A DNA stretch of 64,000 nucleotides from Schizochytrium sp. CCTCC M209059. Taxonomy: Eukaryota > Sar > Bigyra > Thraustochytrida > Thraustochytriidae. Of this stretch, positions 9,792 to 19,106 are shown in pieces; within the stretch, counting starts at the first letter, position 1, and each line of letters begins with the position of its first letter. The stretch is from assembly GCA_000818945.1 (NCBI GenBank), contig KN805392.1, positions 498,907 through 562,906 of the forward strand, written 5' to 3'. The notes under the pieces were generated by a model. That model was given only the letters and a program-made list of their open reading frames with translations. It did no database searches and was not told the DNA's origin. A program made the translations under genes and the position numbers.

Positions 9792-9827
9792 NNNNNNNNN
9801 NNNNNNNNNNNNNNNNNNNNNNNNNNN
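9792..9827. other. Assembly gap (36 Ns)
   Basis: Thirty-six consecutive undetermined bases about 125 bp upstream of the transporter start. Flanks are GC-rich with GATA repeats, so the gap probably reflects unresolved simple sequence. Confidence 0.99.
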
Positions 9828-10905
9828 GGCGTCGGCCGGGTCGAGCGAGCCCTGGACGCGATAGATAGATAGATGCGCCGCATGAGACGAGATAGACGAG
9901 AGGAGACGCGACGAGACAAGAGAGGCGAATGCGAGCAAGGGCAACTTGAACTTGAAGGCGCCGGTCCCGGCATCGTGGCGAAGTTCGGGGCCGACGTCGA
10001 AGGCAGGCCAGCCCCGCTCGCGCGCGTGCGGCCGCGCGGAGAAGGACGGCGGCGCAGAAGACCTCAGGGCCGAGCCCGCTCGAGGCTGAGGTCCGGGTCG
10101 ACGAGGAAGAGGGCCAGCGACGAAGAGTTGGGCGAGGAGAAGAAGACACAAATAGATAGTTCATGTATGTACGTACGTATGCGTAGATACTAGATAGATT
10201 GATTGAGAGATCGCGGCATGGAGATGAGAGAGAGGTGGAGGCCGCGCAAGCCGCAGGTGGTGGTCGGAGACCGGAAGCGGACGCCGCGCCGCGCCGAGTC
10301 GAGTCGAGTCGAGCCGCATCGGGTCTCGATGGCGCCGCAGAAACGATGCGGTGGCTGGCGGCACGGCCGAGGCGTTGCATCCCGGCCCGGGTTCGCTTGC
10401 CACTTGCTTGCTTCCATCCATTTTCCCGCTCTTCTTTATTTTCAGTTAGTATGCAGGGCAAAAAAGTAGCCTCCTGCTGTTGCATCTGGCTGTCTCCGCA
10501 TCTGCCGCACCCGCCGCATCTGCCGCAGATGCTGCAGCACAGCGTTCAGATGCAGACGCAGACGCAGCACAGACGCCATCGCGGAAGCCGGCGTCTTCTC
10601 CACCCACCGACCACGGGCGCAGCGCAAGCAGCTGCAAGCGCGGGTTTCCGGCCGCGCCGCGGGACTACGTATACTACGGTGGAAAACCCAGCCCTACCTC
10701 ACTCACTCACTCACTCGCTCAGGTGCCGAAGCAAGTCGCAACAACAAGCCTCAGCGGGTGGCTCGCGGCTCGCGCTGGCTCCGGAGGCCGTGCAGGAGAT
10801 CGATCGAGCATCCCGCGACCGCTGGCGCAGTCTGCAGCTGCAGATGCACGAAGAAAGAAGCCAGCTAGCGGGGTCAAGGCTTCGTCGGAGCCGGCAAGCC
10901 CACTC

Positions 10906-10963
10906 GGATGGATGGATGGATGCGTGGATGCGTGGATGCGTGGATGCGTGGATGCGTGGATGA
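10906..10963. repeat. GGAT / GGATGCGT tandem repeat
   Basis: Starts as GGAT tetramers and passes into about five 8-bp GGATGCGT units. It shows stepwise repeat expansion in an intergenic region. Confidence 0.9.
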
Positions 10964-11410
10964 ATGATATGGACGAATGGGTGGAGGACGGGACCCTTGA
11001 AGGATGTGGCGAGAACATGACCTGCGCGAAGCGGTATACTACTACGGCGGAGGTGGCGGGTGTGAAGCGGAGGAAGCCAGCCTCCACGACCGCCACGGTG
11101 CGGCCAAGATTATGGAAAGCGTGACTTCCGAACCGTGACTGTGACGACTGACGGTGCGGCCGCCAAAGAGGTAGTTTCGACGTGAGAGCGCCACCACAGA
11201 AGCGAGCCTCACGCCTCAGGAAAGGTGAACTTGATGGGGAAGATGGAGATGCTGTGAAGCCAAGCCGAGCCTGCAAGGAGCCCTATCTGCGTCCAGAAGA
11301 TCAGCCATTCGGTTGGCAAGGAGGCTCGTCTTGGGCAGCGCAAACGTAGGACCAGCAGGAAAGGAGAAAGCCTCCAGACAAGGTTCAATGTTCACCACAA
11401 CAAGGACAAT

Positions 11411-11435
11411 GGCATGGCATGGCATGGCATGGCAT
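11411..11435. repeat. (GGCAT)5 pentanucleotide repeat
   Basis: Five perfect GGCAT units in the AAAP-NMD3 spacer. Confidence 0.9.
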
Positions 11436-11956
11436 GTCCTCTGACGGAGACTTCCAGCCTGAACGATGATTGTGATGCCGACGGGCACGACCATCTGGTT
11501 CTTTCTTCTTCTTGCGGACAAGGCTGAGGCTGCATTTACAGGATTCTTCTCCAAATTCCAACCAATGATGATGATCATCATTATTGTCATATAATTTTTT
11601 CTCTCTCTCTATTTCTCTCTCTCTCTTCGCAGCTGCATCTGCATTGCCTTTGCTTTCCGCTGCAGCTACGCGCGCCGCAGTAAATCAATCTCCGCTCGCT
11701 CTCCTTGCATTCCCTCTTCTTGCCTTCCCTCCTAATTAATTGCCTTCCCTTCCTTTCGATCATACATACATACATACATAACCTCTGTAACGTGCGCAAC
11801 CCCAAAAGCGGGTGGCCACCACTCGCCGATTGAATGATGCAGAAGCAGCAGAACTGCTGGTCCTGGTCGAGCGCTCGCTTGGGAGCAGGCGGCGTGTGCG
11901 TGGCGCAGAGCAAAAGGAGGCCGAGGTCGCGCAGATAGACAAAGGGCCGCGCAAGG

Positions 11957-13675
11957 ATGGCGGACGTTGCCGCGCCCGCGCAGGGCGTATGCTGCGTTTG
12001 CGGCGTGTCGATGGTCGCGAACCGCATCAACACGTGCGCGCAGTGCTTGCAGACGAACCACGACGTGACCGCAGACCTCGCCAAGAACGGCGTGCTCATG
12101 AAGTGCAAGGGATGCGAGAGATATCAAAAGCCGCAGACGGGCTGGATTTTTTGCGCGCCCGAGAGCAAGGGCCTGCTGGCGCTCTGTCTGAAGAAAATCA
12201 AGGGCCTCAGCAAGGTCCACCTCGTCGACGCCTCCTTCATCTGGACCGAGGAACACTCGAAGCGCATCAAGGTCAAGCTCGTGGTTCAAGACGAAATTGC
12301 ACGTCAGGTCAAGCTGCAGCAGGCCTGCGTCGTCGAATTCGTCGTTCAAAACAAAATGTGCGAAGACTGCCACATGCAAGAGGCCAGCGTGACGTGGAAT
12401 TCCGTTGTGCAGCTGCGGCAAAAGGTCGAGCACAAGCGAACCTTCTTGTACCTAGAGCAGCTCATTCTCAAGCACCAGCTCGACTCACGAACCGTGCGCG
12501 TCGAGCCCATGCCGGACGGCGTCGACTTTTACTTTGCTGCGCGCAACGACGCCGTGCGCTTTCTCGACTTTGTCGAGACGGTGGTGCCTGTGCGCTACAA
12601 GACGAGCAAGAAGATCATCTCGCAGGATCTCAAGAGCAACATTGCCATTCACAACTTTACCTATTCTACGGAGATTGTGCCCATCTGTCGTGATGATGCC
12701 ATCTGTCTGCCGCGAAGCATGGCGCAAAAGCTCGGCTCCATTTCGCAATTCGTGCTGTGCCAGGCTGTAACCAATGTCATGCGTTTCATCGACCCTGTGT
12801 CGTGCCAGGTGGCCGAGCTTTCAGGGGAGCGCTACTTTCAGCAGCCTTTCCGTGCGGTGCTTTCCTCGCAGCGTCTCGTTCCCTTCATTGTGCTCGACGT
12901 GCAGTTGCAGGAAATGCCGGCTTTGAAGGAAGACGAGGAGGAAGAGAACGACGGCGACGACGAGGATGAGGCTGACGCCCAAGCAAAGGTTGGCGGCAAG
13001 CGCCGGCGCCGGCAAAAGGGTCGCGGCAAGAAAAAGACCCGCGGCACGGGCAAGCTTGCCAACTCATTGCTCAGCGTCTCGGGTGCCAACCTCAGCGCTT
13101 CGCATCGCATCGCACTCGTCGAAGTTGCCCGGGAAGACGAATTTGGCGTTAATGACAATCGGTTCTTTGTCAACACGCATCTCGGCTACCTGCTCAAGCC
13201 CGGTGATACGGCGCTTGGCTATGACATGCGCACAGTCAATTTGAATGATGAGATCACCGACGAGCTCGCAGACAAGGACGGTATTCCAGACATCGTCCTT
13301 GTGCGGAAGCACTACCCCAAGTGGCGCAAAAACGCAGCCAAGCGCCGCAAGTGGAAGCTCAAGTCCATGGTTCTCGACGGTAAGGGCGACGCTGGCTTTG
13401 GCGTTGTTTCCACCGACGAGAACCACGCCGCCCTCGAGCGCGATCGCGAGATGTTTATGCGCGATATCGAGGAGGATGCAGAGTTCCGTGCCAAGATGAA
13501 CATTTACAAGGACGATCGTCCCGCAAAGGACCGCGCCACCACCGACAAGCTCGACGACGATGACGACGATGACGATATCGAGGACGACGCGCCTGTTATC
13601 GGGGTCGAGTCCATGCTCGACGAGATGAAGCTTTCGGCGCCCGCCAACAAGGACGATGACGCCGACTCCCTGTAA
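11957..13675 (+). CDS. NMD3: 60S ribosomal export protein NMD3
   Basis: 572 aa. NMD3 is the adaptor that binds pre-60S subunits and links them to the CRM1 exportin. The N-terminal zinc-binding region has paired cysteines (CCVCG, CAQC, KCKGC, FCAPE, and MCEDC near residue 135). The conserved family blocks WIFCAPESKGLLALCLKKI, KMCEDCHMQEA and LDSRTVRVEPMPDGVDFYF follow. The C-terminal third holds an acidic run, a Lys/Arg-rich insert (about 346-364, a likely NLS) and a terminal acidic tract. The tail ends in a leucine/methionine-rich VESMLDEMKL segment, a plausible leucine-rich nuclear export signal. It is the first of three consecutive plus-strand genes. The start is the first ATG, shortly before the Cys cluster. 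Confidence 0.96.
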   Translation: MADVAAPAQGVCCVCGVSMVANRINTCAQCLQTNHDVTADLAKNGVLMKCKGCERYQKPQTGWIFCAPESKGLLALCLKKIKGLSKVHLVDASFIWTEEHSKRIKVKLVVQDEIARQVKLQQACVVEFVVQNKMCEDCHMQEASVTWNSVVQLRQKVEHKRTFLYLEQLILKHQLDSRTVRVEPMPDGVDFYFAARNDAVRFLDFVETVVPVRYKTSKKIISQDLKSNIAIHNFTYSTEIVPICRDDAICLPRSMAQKLGSISQFVLCQAVTNVMRFIDPVSCQVAELSGERYFQQPFRAVLSSQRLVPFIVLDVQLQEMPALKEDEEEENDGDDEDEADAQAKVGGKRRRRQKGRGKKKTRGTGKLANSLLSVSGANLSASHRIALVEVAREDEFGVNDNRFFVNTHLGYLLKPGDTALGYDMRTVNLNDEITDELADKDGIPDIVLVRKHYPKWRKNAAKRRKWKLKSMVLDGKGDAGFGVVSTDENHAALERDREMFMRDIEEDAEFRAKMNIYKDDRPAKDRATTDKLDDDDDDDDIEDDAPVIGVESMLDEMKLSAPANKDDDADSL

Positions 13676-14286
13676 GTACCATTATGATGCTGCATTCCTT
13701 TTTTTTTGTGTTGTTTTTTCACTTGTAGAGAAAGCGACGTCCTTATCACTGCCAATGCTGTGCCGACATTTTGGCTTCCGCTGGTGGCTTTCTTGCTCCG
13801 CCTCCAAAAAAACAAGTTCCTATACAGTAGCCTTGTTTGTAGGGCGCAAAAAAGACAGAAAGAAAGAAGACTCCGTGTTCGGGTGCTTGACAATCTGCAT
13901 CACCACCAACCAAATCATCCCTGCGTTGCACAGAATACGATCAATCATTCATTCCTCTACCTTCGGCAGCGGCCTTCGTTTGGCATCTATCCACCTCCTT
14001 GATCTCCGTCATGATCATTCACGGCGACAACTTCGTCGAGGCCTGAGTAGTATGTGTGTTTGCCAATAATGATGGTGTTGATCGATGTTGGCAGGTTTGG
14101 AGTGGCTGCTGTCGTTGTTGCGGCGTGAGCAAATCAGCTTTGCTTCGACGCTCGACTGCAGCGGCCGCGCGAGACGCGAGGCGCCCCTGTCGCCAGGGTT
14201 AACAGCGTTTTACGCGAGCAAGGCGCGCGCACGCGGCCCGCACGTAGCGTGAAGCGGCGGGCTCCGGGCGTCGGCAGTGGACAACC
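13676..14286. other. Spacer between NMD3 and SmF
   Basis: About 610 bp containing the NMD3 3' flank and the SmF promoter. There is a T-run near 13698-13707. No gene supported. Confidence 0.55.
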
Positions 14287-14817
14287 ATGGTACGTGGCTC
14301 TGAGAACGAAATGGGCCTCACGGCTTGCGGCGAGGCAGCAGGCGCGCGAGCACGCAGGCAGGCAGGCAGGCGCGGGGGCATGCAGACAAGCAGGTAGAGA
14401 AGGTGGCGCAGAAGAAAAAGACTAACGGAAAGAGATGAACGCGTATGCTTTGGTTGAACAAACACACAGGCAGCAATTCAGAATCCGAAACCCTTCTTGA
14501 CCGAGATGGTCGGTAAGGAGGTCATTGTCAAACTCAAGTGGGGGGTACGTTTGCATGGCAACCAGACGCTGCGAGCTGAGGCCGAGCGAGTTGAGAATCG
14601 CTTACTAACCCACATGCAATTTGCATTTTGTTTTCCGCAGCATGAGTACAAGGGTTATCTTGTCAGCTTTGACAGCTACTTTAATCTGCAGCTGAGCGGC
14701 ACCCAGGAGTTTCTTAATGGCGCCTTTGAGGGCAGCATCGGGGAGGTGCTTATTCGCACCAACAATGTGTTATATGTCCGAAAGGTTCCAGAAGATGACG
14801 GCGCCACCGCAGCATAG
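14287..14817 (+). CDS. SNRPF: Small nuclear ribonucleoprotein SmF, three exons
   Basis: Core spliceosomal Sm-ring subunit, 84 aa after splicing: exon 1 14287-14289, exon 2 14470-14544, exon 3 14641-14817. Exon 1 is the initiator ATG alone, followed at once by a GTACGT donor. Exon 2 opens with GCA after a CACACAG acceptor and encodes AAIQNPKPFLTEMVGKEVIV and then KLKWG. Exon 3 opens with HEYKGYLVSFDSYFN and contains the Sm2 block GEVLIRTNNVLYVRKV. Both introns are phase 0. Without splicing no ATG precedes the conserved NPKPFL segment in frame, so the ATG-only exon is needed to give a normal SmF N-terminus. The length fits SmF in other eukaryotes (about 86 aa). Splicing is inferred from reading frame and splice-site sequence. 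Confidence 0.9.
14290..14469 (+). other. SmF intron 1 (180 nt)
   Basis: Begins GTACGTGG directly after the start codon and ends CACACAG. A CTAAC branch-point-like motif lies at about 14423-14427. Removal joins ATG in frame to GCA GCA ATT CAG. Confidence 0.85.
14545..14640 (+). other. SmF intron 2 (96 nt)
   Basis: Begins GTACGTTT and ends TTTTCCGCAG, with a perfect TACTAAC branch-site-like motif at 14613-14619, about 22 nt before the acceptor. Removal joins KLKWG to HEYKGYL, restoring the contiguous Sm fold. Confidence 0.93.
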
Positions 14818-15888
14818 TTTCTTTGTCTAGATTTTATATTCTCTGACGCATCTCCATTTCTTGCTTGCCTACTTTCTTTGCTTCTACGCGCTTCATTCGT
14901 TAATTTTGTCGTGAACACCTCAAGCGGTCATAGAAACCTTCTCCTCTGCCTATCTCACGTCGCGTGCTATTGTATTATCATGAAAAGCACTCATTTCTTG
15001 CCGTATGTTCATTTTGCCAGTTGGTTGGGGTTACCGTCTTTATCAGCATAGCACGTGCAGAGCAACCCAATTCACTGTCAACCAACTTGGTCACCCGCAA
15101 GGGGCATTCTGGTGAGCGGATCTGCATTCCGTGCCTGGACGCCTTGACGCCGCGCTTGGTCCCAGTCTAGCGCTCCTGTCCTTGGATGGGACCTAGGGTC
15201 GGTCCATCTGACTCCACCATTATTCCACATTTCAATTTGAGAGCCGTGCGCGTGCAGACTTCTCCAAACAAAGCGAGTGACCTCTGGCTGGCTGGCTGTC
15301 TATCGTGTGGACATGACAAGGTGGCCTATCTTATAAGATGGTTCGGAGCTTGGACTTGGGCCAGCCGGCCGGCCCAACTTGAAGGTGGTGAAACGCTCTT
15401 TTCCTTTTTCCTCCTTTTTGCCCTTTCTGCATCTTCCGCCATCGACTGCGCTGCGACAGCTACATGGACGAGCGCATCGACGCGTCAATTTGAGTCGCCA
15501 CCGTGTACGACTTGTCTTGTGCAGCCTCATCGGCAGCAGCAGCAGCAGCAGCTCTCCTGGTCGATGGCTTGGATCATGTCATTGTTTTCTTCAAAGAAGC
15601 CTCCGTCACCACACTACTCCGCTTTCTCTCACGCGATCAGGCAGGCACCTACCTACCTACCTACCTACCTCCGCGTGATCTGCACTTGCAATCGTTCCGG
15701 ACCGTTGCTTCTCGACGGTAACTATCCATCCCGCGAAGTGGAAAGGCCATGCATGCAGTGCGTGCGGCAGCAGATATCAGCTTCGGCCACAAAACTTAAT
15801 CGTGCATTTTGGTTCTTGGTCTTGTTCTTGTCCTTGTTGTCGATCATGACGAAGGTAACAGCTGTTTCTGGGTCCTTTTTTGCCTCCT

Positions 15889-15927
<39 letters not shown>

Positions 15928-16496
15928 CAGCGCGGTGCTCTTGTTCTCGGTCTTCTTTTTGCCGAACAGCAGGACAAATTCTTCCTTCTTGACAACATGC
16001 ATCAGTCGTCCCTCTCCTTGATCCTGGGACGCCTTTCCCGCTCATCATCTCCATCCTCCTCCTCGTCATCCCCATCTCCTCCCTCATCTTGCGCACATAA
16101 CCTCCTCGGCGGCGTCGAGGCAGCAGTAGAACTCCAAGACGTTGCGGAGCAGGCAGAGAAACTCCATCCATAGTACTACCCGAGTACTACGTACGTATAC
16201 TACGCACATACGTACTACATACTATACTATACTGCTTCTGCAGAGCAGGCAGGTCGATCCGGAGCGATCGATCGATTGACCCACCCGGCGCAGCAGCAGT
16301 CTTCGTTCGAGGGAGCGAGCGGCCGCGGCACGTCCGCTCGCTGCGCAAGAGCTCTTGCGCGCGGGCCGAGGCGAGCAGCGGGCTTCGCGCGCGCGCGGCG
16401 CCCGTCCGCGCGGGCGGGCGCGGCGAGGGCAGCGAGGGCAGCAGAAGCGGCGGAGCTGGCGGCCTGGCGCTGGCGCGCGGCGCCGAGGGAGGCGAG
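14818..16496. other. Intergenic region between SmF and MST-like kinase
   Basis: About 1.7 kb with two CAG runs, a CTAC array (about 15646-15670) and clustered TAC/GTA-rich sequence (about 16171-16232). Open frames are repeat-driven (poly-Gln, poly-Ser, poly-Ala in alternative frames). No domain recognised. The last few hundred bases are very GC-rich and probably form the kinase promoter and leader. Confidence 0.55.
15890..15925. repeat. (CAG)12 trinucleotide repeat
   Basis: Twelve perfect CAG units in intergenic DNA. A shorter CAG run is at about 15533-15552. Confidence 0.95.
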
Positions 16497-19106
16497 ATGC
16501 TGCAGCTGCTCGGCCTGCGCAGAAAAAAGTCGGCGACGGCCAACTCTGCCGCCACTGCCGCCGCCAAGCAGGAGCAGCAGCAGCAGCAGCAGGAGCAGGA
16601 GCAGGAGCAGCACAAGCAGCAAGAGCAACGGCAAGAGGTCCGGGCCGGAGCTTCTGGCGCTGAAAAGGCCGAGGAATCCAGCGCGAAGAACTCCAGTCCT
16701 CGCGATGATAAAGTTCTCCATGGCGACCTCAACGGCACCCCCGAGGTCGCAGTGACCGGGAACAAGGAGATTGACCAGGCTGTCGAGGAAAAGGCGCGCC
16801 GGCTAGATGACGACGATGAGCGTGATAGCGGTGACAACGTCGACGGTGAGGCTGGCGTTCCCGCGCTTCTGGCCAAGGCCGCCGCTGAGCCCGAGGAACC
16901 CAAGCAAGAAAAACCAGGTATGCGCGCGACGAATGATGAAAACGAAGAGAATGCCCCAAAAGGTGGTGGTAATGGTGGTGGTGGCGATCAAGTTGTACAA
17001 AGCGCCGGAGAAACCAAGGACGAAGAGAAAAAGGACGAAGAGGAGGTGGAGGAGGAGGAGGAGGTGGAGGAGGAGGGGGGGGAGACCGGGAACTCTACCA
17101 ATCATGAGACCCGAAATTCCCTCGCGGGTTCCGAGGAACCCGACCAAGAGATGGATGCAAGTCAGACGGCCGAAGGAGCCAAGGATGCCACGCTTCCCCG
17201 CAACGTCAGCAAGGACGACAAGGAGGAAGCACGTCCGCGCGCATCGTCGTATGCCTCTGCAGTGCGCAAGAATTTGTCCTCTGGCGCTGGTCCTGACGAT
17301 GGCAATGGCGAGGCCGCGGAGACCGCAGGCACCGAGGGAGTTGATGCCAAGGACGTCGAGGCAGCAGAGTCACCGGCAAATCATGGAACTGTTGACTTTT
17401 CGACGCTCGAGGTACAGCTTGGCGCGAGCAATGACTTGGCCCCCACCAAAGACTCTAGCGCGTCAGAGGATCTATTCGGAACGCTTCCCATCAACCTGAA
17501 TGGCGATTTGCACGCCAAGTACGATGAGCTGGCAGAGACGCAAAAGACTGGCGCGCAGGGCGCGGGCGCCGGAGACGCTTCGTCCCCTTCGAAATGGCGT
17601 GAATCAACAAACTTGCACGATCCTGAAGAGTTGTATGAGCTGTTATCAGAGCTGGGCGAGGGGTCATACGGATCAGTGTTCAAAGCAAGGCACAAGCCAT
17701 CGGGGCGCATGTGTGCCGTCAAGATCGTCCCGACCGAATCCGAAGATACCGAGGAGCTGCGCAAGGAGATTGACTACCTTAAAAAGGGCAAGCACGACTT
17801 TGTCGTGGGCTACCATGGAAGCTACCAGCAGGAGGGCCTCATCTGGATCATTATGGACCTCTGCGAGGCCGGAAGCGTCAGCGACCTCATGCGTGCTACG
17901 CGGTCAACCTTGTCCGAGTCTGAGATTCGCGGCATTGCGGTGTGCATGCTCTTGGGTCTGCGCCACTTGCACGATCAGCGCATGATCCACCGCGACATCA
18001 AGGCCGGAAACATTTTGCTCACCAATGATGGCATTGCCAAATTGGCGGATTTTGGCGTCTCCAAGCAGCTGAGTACGATCCAGTCCAAGGCAGACACAAC
18101 AATTGGAACGCCCTTTTGGATGGCGCCTGAAGTGATTCAAGACGGCAGGTACAAGACGAACGCGGATGTATGGAGCCTGGGCATTACGCTCATCGAGATG
18201 GCCGAGGGCGAGCCGCCGTTCACAAATTTGCACCCCATGCGCGCGCTCTTTGTGATTCCGAAAAAGCCACCAGCGACCTTTAAGGACCCGGAGCAGTGGT
18301 CGCCTGAAATGAATGACTTTTTGGCACAGTGTCTCATCAAGGAACCGAGTCTGCGCAAATCCTGTGCGGAGCTCCTGCAGCATCCGTTTGTCAGGGATGT
18401 GGCCAAGGAGCTTGAGGCTGCGTGCAAGGCCGGGACTTTGCACGAGACCTCGGTGGCGCAGACGCTGTCTGGCCTTGTCAACGAGTGTCTGCCCATCATT
18501 GAGCGTCGTCGAAAAGAGCGCGAGCAGAGCGCCGAGCGCTCTGACGATACCGGTGTCGACGGTTCCTTGGCCGGCACCGTGAAGATGGCCGGCAACACTG
18601 CCAAGCTCAAGTCTGGCACCATTGCTGGCACTGTGGCGCTGCCGCGAGGCGGGGTTGATTCGACGGTGCGCATGAACGATACTTTTCGCGTCCCGAGTGG
18701 AACGCTTGCCGAGACGGGCGGCGACGGCACTGTTGCAATCGACGAGCAGGCCTTTATGAATTACTTTAAGAGCACCGCAAAGGCCTCGGACGTGGACGCT
18801 GCAGGCAATGGGCCTGGTCAGGGTGACACGCTTCGCTTCGATAAGAATATGCTCGACCGTACGGTCAAGCTCGGTGCCTCTCCAGCTGGTTGCTCCGACA
18901 CGATCCGCTTGAGTCCCGATGCGCTCAAGCTCGCGGGTCTTGGCGCAGGCAGCACAGACACGGTGCGCCTCGGTGGGGGGCGCAAGACGGTCAAAATGTC
19001 TGGGACCTTGTGCGAAAGTACGCTAAACACCGCCGCGGAGCACGCCCAGGGTGACGGCGACGGCGGCGATGATGATGATGCCTCGAACTTTATGAAGTAT
19101 TTTTGA
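16497..19106 (+). CDS. STE20-family Ser/Thr kinase, Hippo/MST-like (GCK-II)
   Basis: 869 aa. The first ~370 residues are disordered, with Gln- and Glu-rich runs. The kinase domain (about 376-635) has the glycine loop LGEGSYGSVF, catalytic Lys409, HRDIKAGN with Asp500, DFG with Asp518, and an activation loop ending TIGTPFWMAPE. These are typical of MST1/2-Hippo kinases, which activate NDR/LATS kinases with MOB1. The C-terminal ~200 residues contain about a dozen short threonine motifs of the form (G/S/D)T-V/I/L-K/R/A-M/L, such as GTVKM, STVRM, DTIRL and KTVKM. They resemble the autophosphorylated GTM/GTV motifs of the MST linker that dock MOB1. FMNYF near residue 757 and a terminal FMKYF recall the F-x-x-YF motif preceding the MST SARAH domain, but no SARAH helix is visible. 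Pathway role is inferred. Confidence 0.9.
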   Translation: MLQLLGLRRKKSATANSAATAAAKQEQQQQQQEQEQEQHKQQEQRQEVRAGASGAEKAEESSAKNSSPRDDKVLHGDLNGTPEVAVTGNKEIDQAVEEKARRLDDDDERDSGDNVDGEAGVPALLAKAAAEPEEPKQEKPGMRATNDENEENAPKGGGNGGGGDQVVQSAGETKDEEKKDEEEVEEEEEVEEEGGETGNSTNHETRNSLAGSEEPDQEMDASQTAEGAKDATLPRNVSKDDKEEARPRASSYASAVRKNLSSGAGPDDGNGEAAETAGTEGVDAKDVEAAESPANHGTVDFSTLEVQLGASNDLAPTKDSSASEDLFGTLPINLNGDLHAKYDELAETQKTGAQGAGAGDASSPSKWRESTNLHDPEELYELLSELGEGSYGSVFKARHKPSGRMCAVKIVPTESEDTEELRKEIDYLKKGKHDFVVGYHGSYQQEGLIWIIMDLCEAGSVSDLMRATRSTLSESEIRGIAVCMLLGLRHLHDQRMIHRDIKAGNILLTNDGIAKLADFGVSKQLSTIQSKADTTIGTPFWMAPEVIQDGRYKTNADVWSLGITLIEMAEGEPPFTNLHPMRALFVIPKKPPATFKDPEQWSPEMNDFLAQCLIKEPSLRKSCAELLQHPFVRDVAKELEAACKAGTLHETSVAQTLSGLVNECLPIIERRRKEREQSAERSDDTGVDGSLAGTVKMAGNTAKLKSGTIAGTVALPRGGVDSTVRMNDTFRVPSGTLAETGGDGTVAIDEQAFMNYFKSTAKASDVDAAGNGPGQGDTLRFDKNMLDRTVKLGASPAGCSDTIRLSPDALKLAGLGAGSTDTVRLGGGRKTVKMSGTLCESTLNTAAEHAQGDGDGGDDDDASNFMKYF

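Larger units (their letters stand above)
9669..11956. other. Repeat-rich intergenic region with assembly gap
   Basis: About 2.3 kb between the divergent AAAP and NMD3 genes. It contains a run of Ns (9792-9827) and many short tandem arrays: GATA (about 9860-9874), GAGTC (about 10296-10312), CTCA (about 10698-10720), GGAT/GGATGCGT (10906-10963), GGCAT (11411-11435), CT (about 11598-11628) and CATA (about 11760-11780). Several frames stay open but encode only repeat-driven low-complexity peptides, so I call no gene. Confidence 0.6.

Noticed and set aside
10199..11124. Open frames in the AAAP-NMD3 spacer
   Set aside because: They consist of translated GGATGCGT and other repeats; composition and lack of homology argue against genes.
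15880..15998. Possible polyglutamine protein at the (CAG)12 repeat
   Set aside because: All frames through it are short and lack conserved flanks; the repeat is intergenic.
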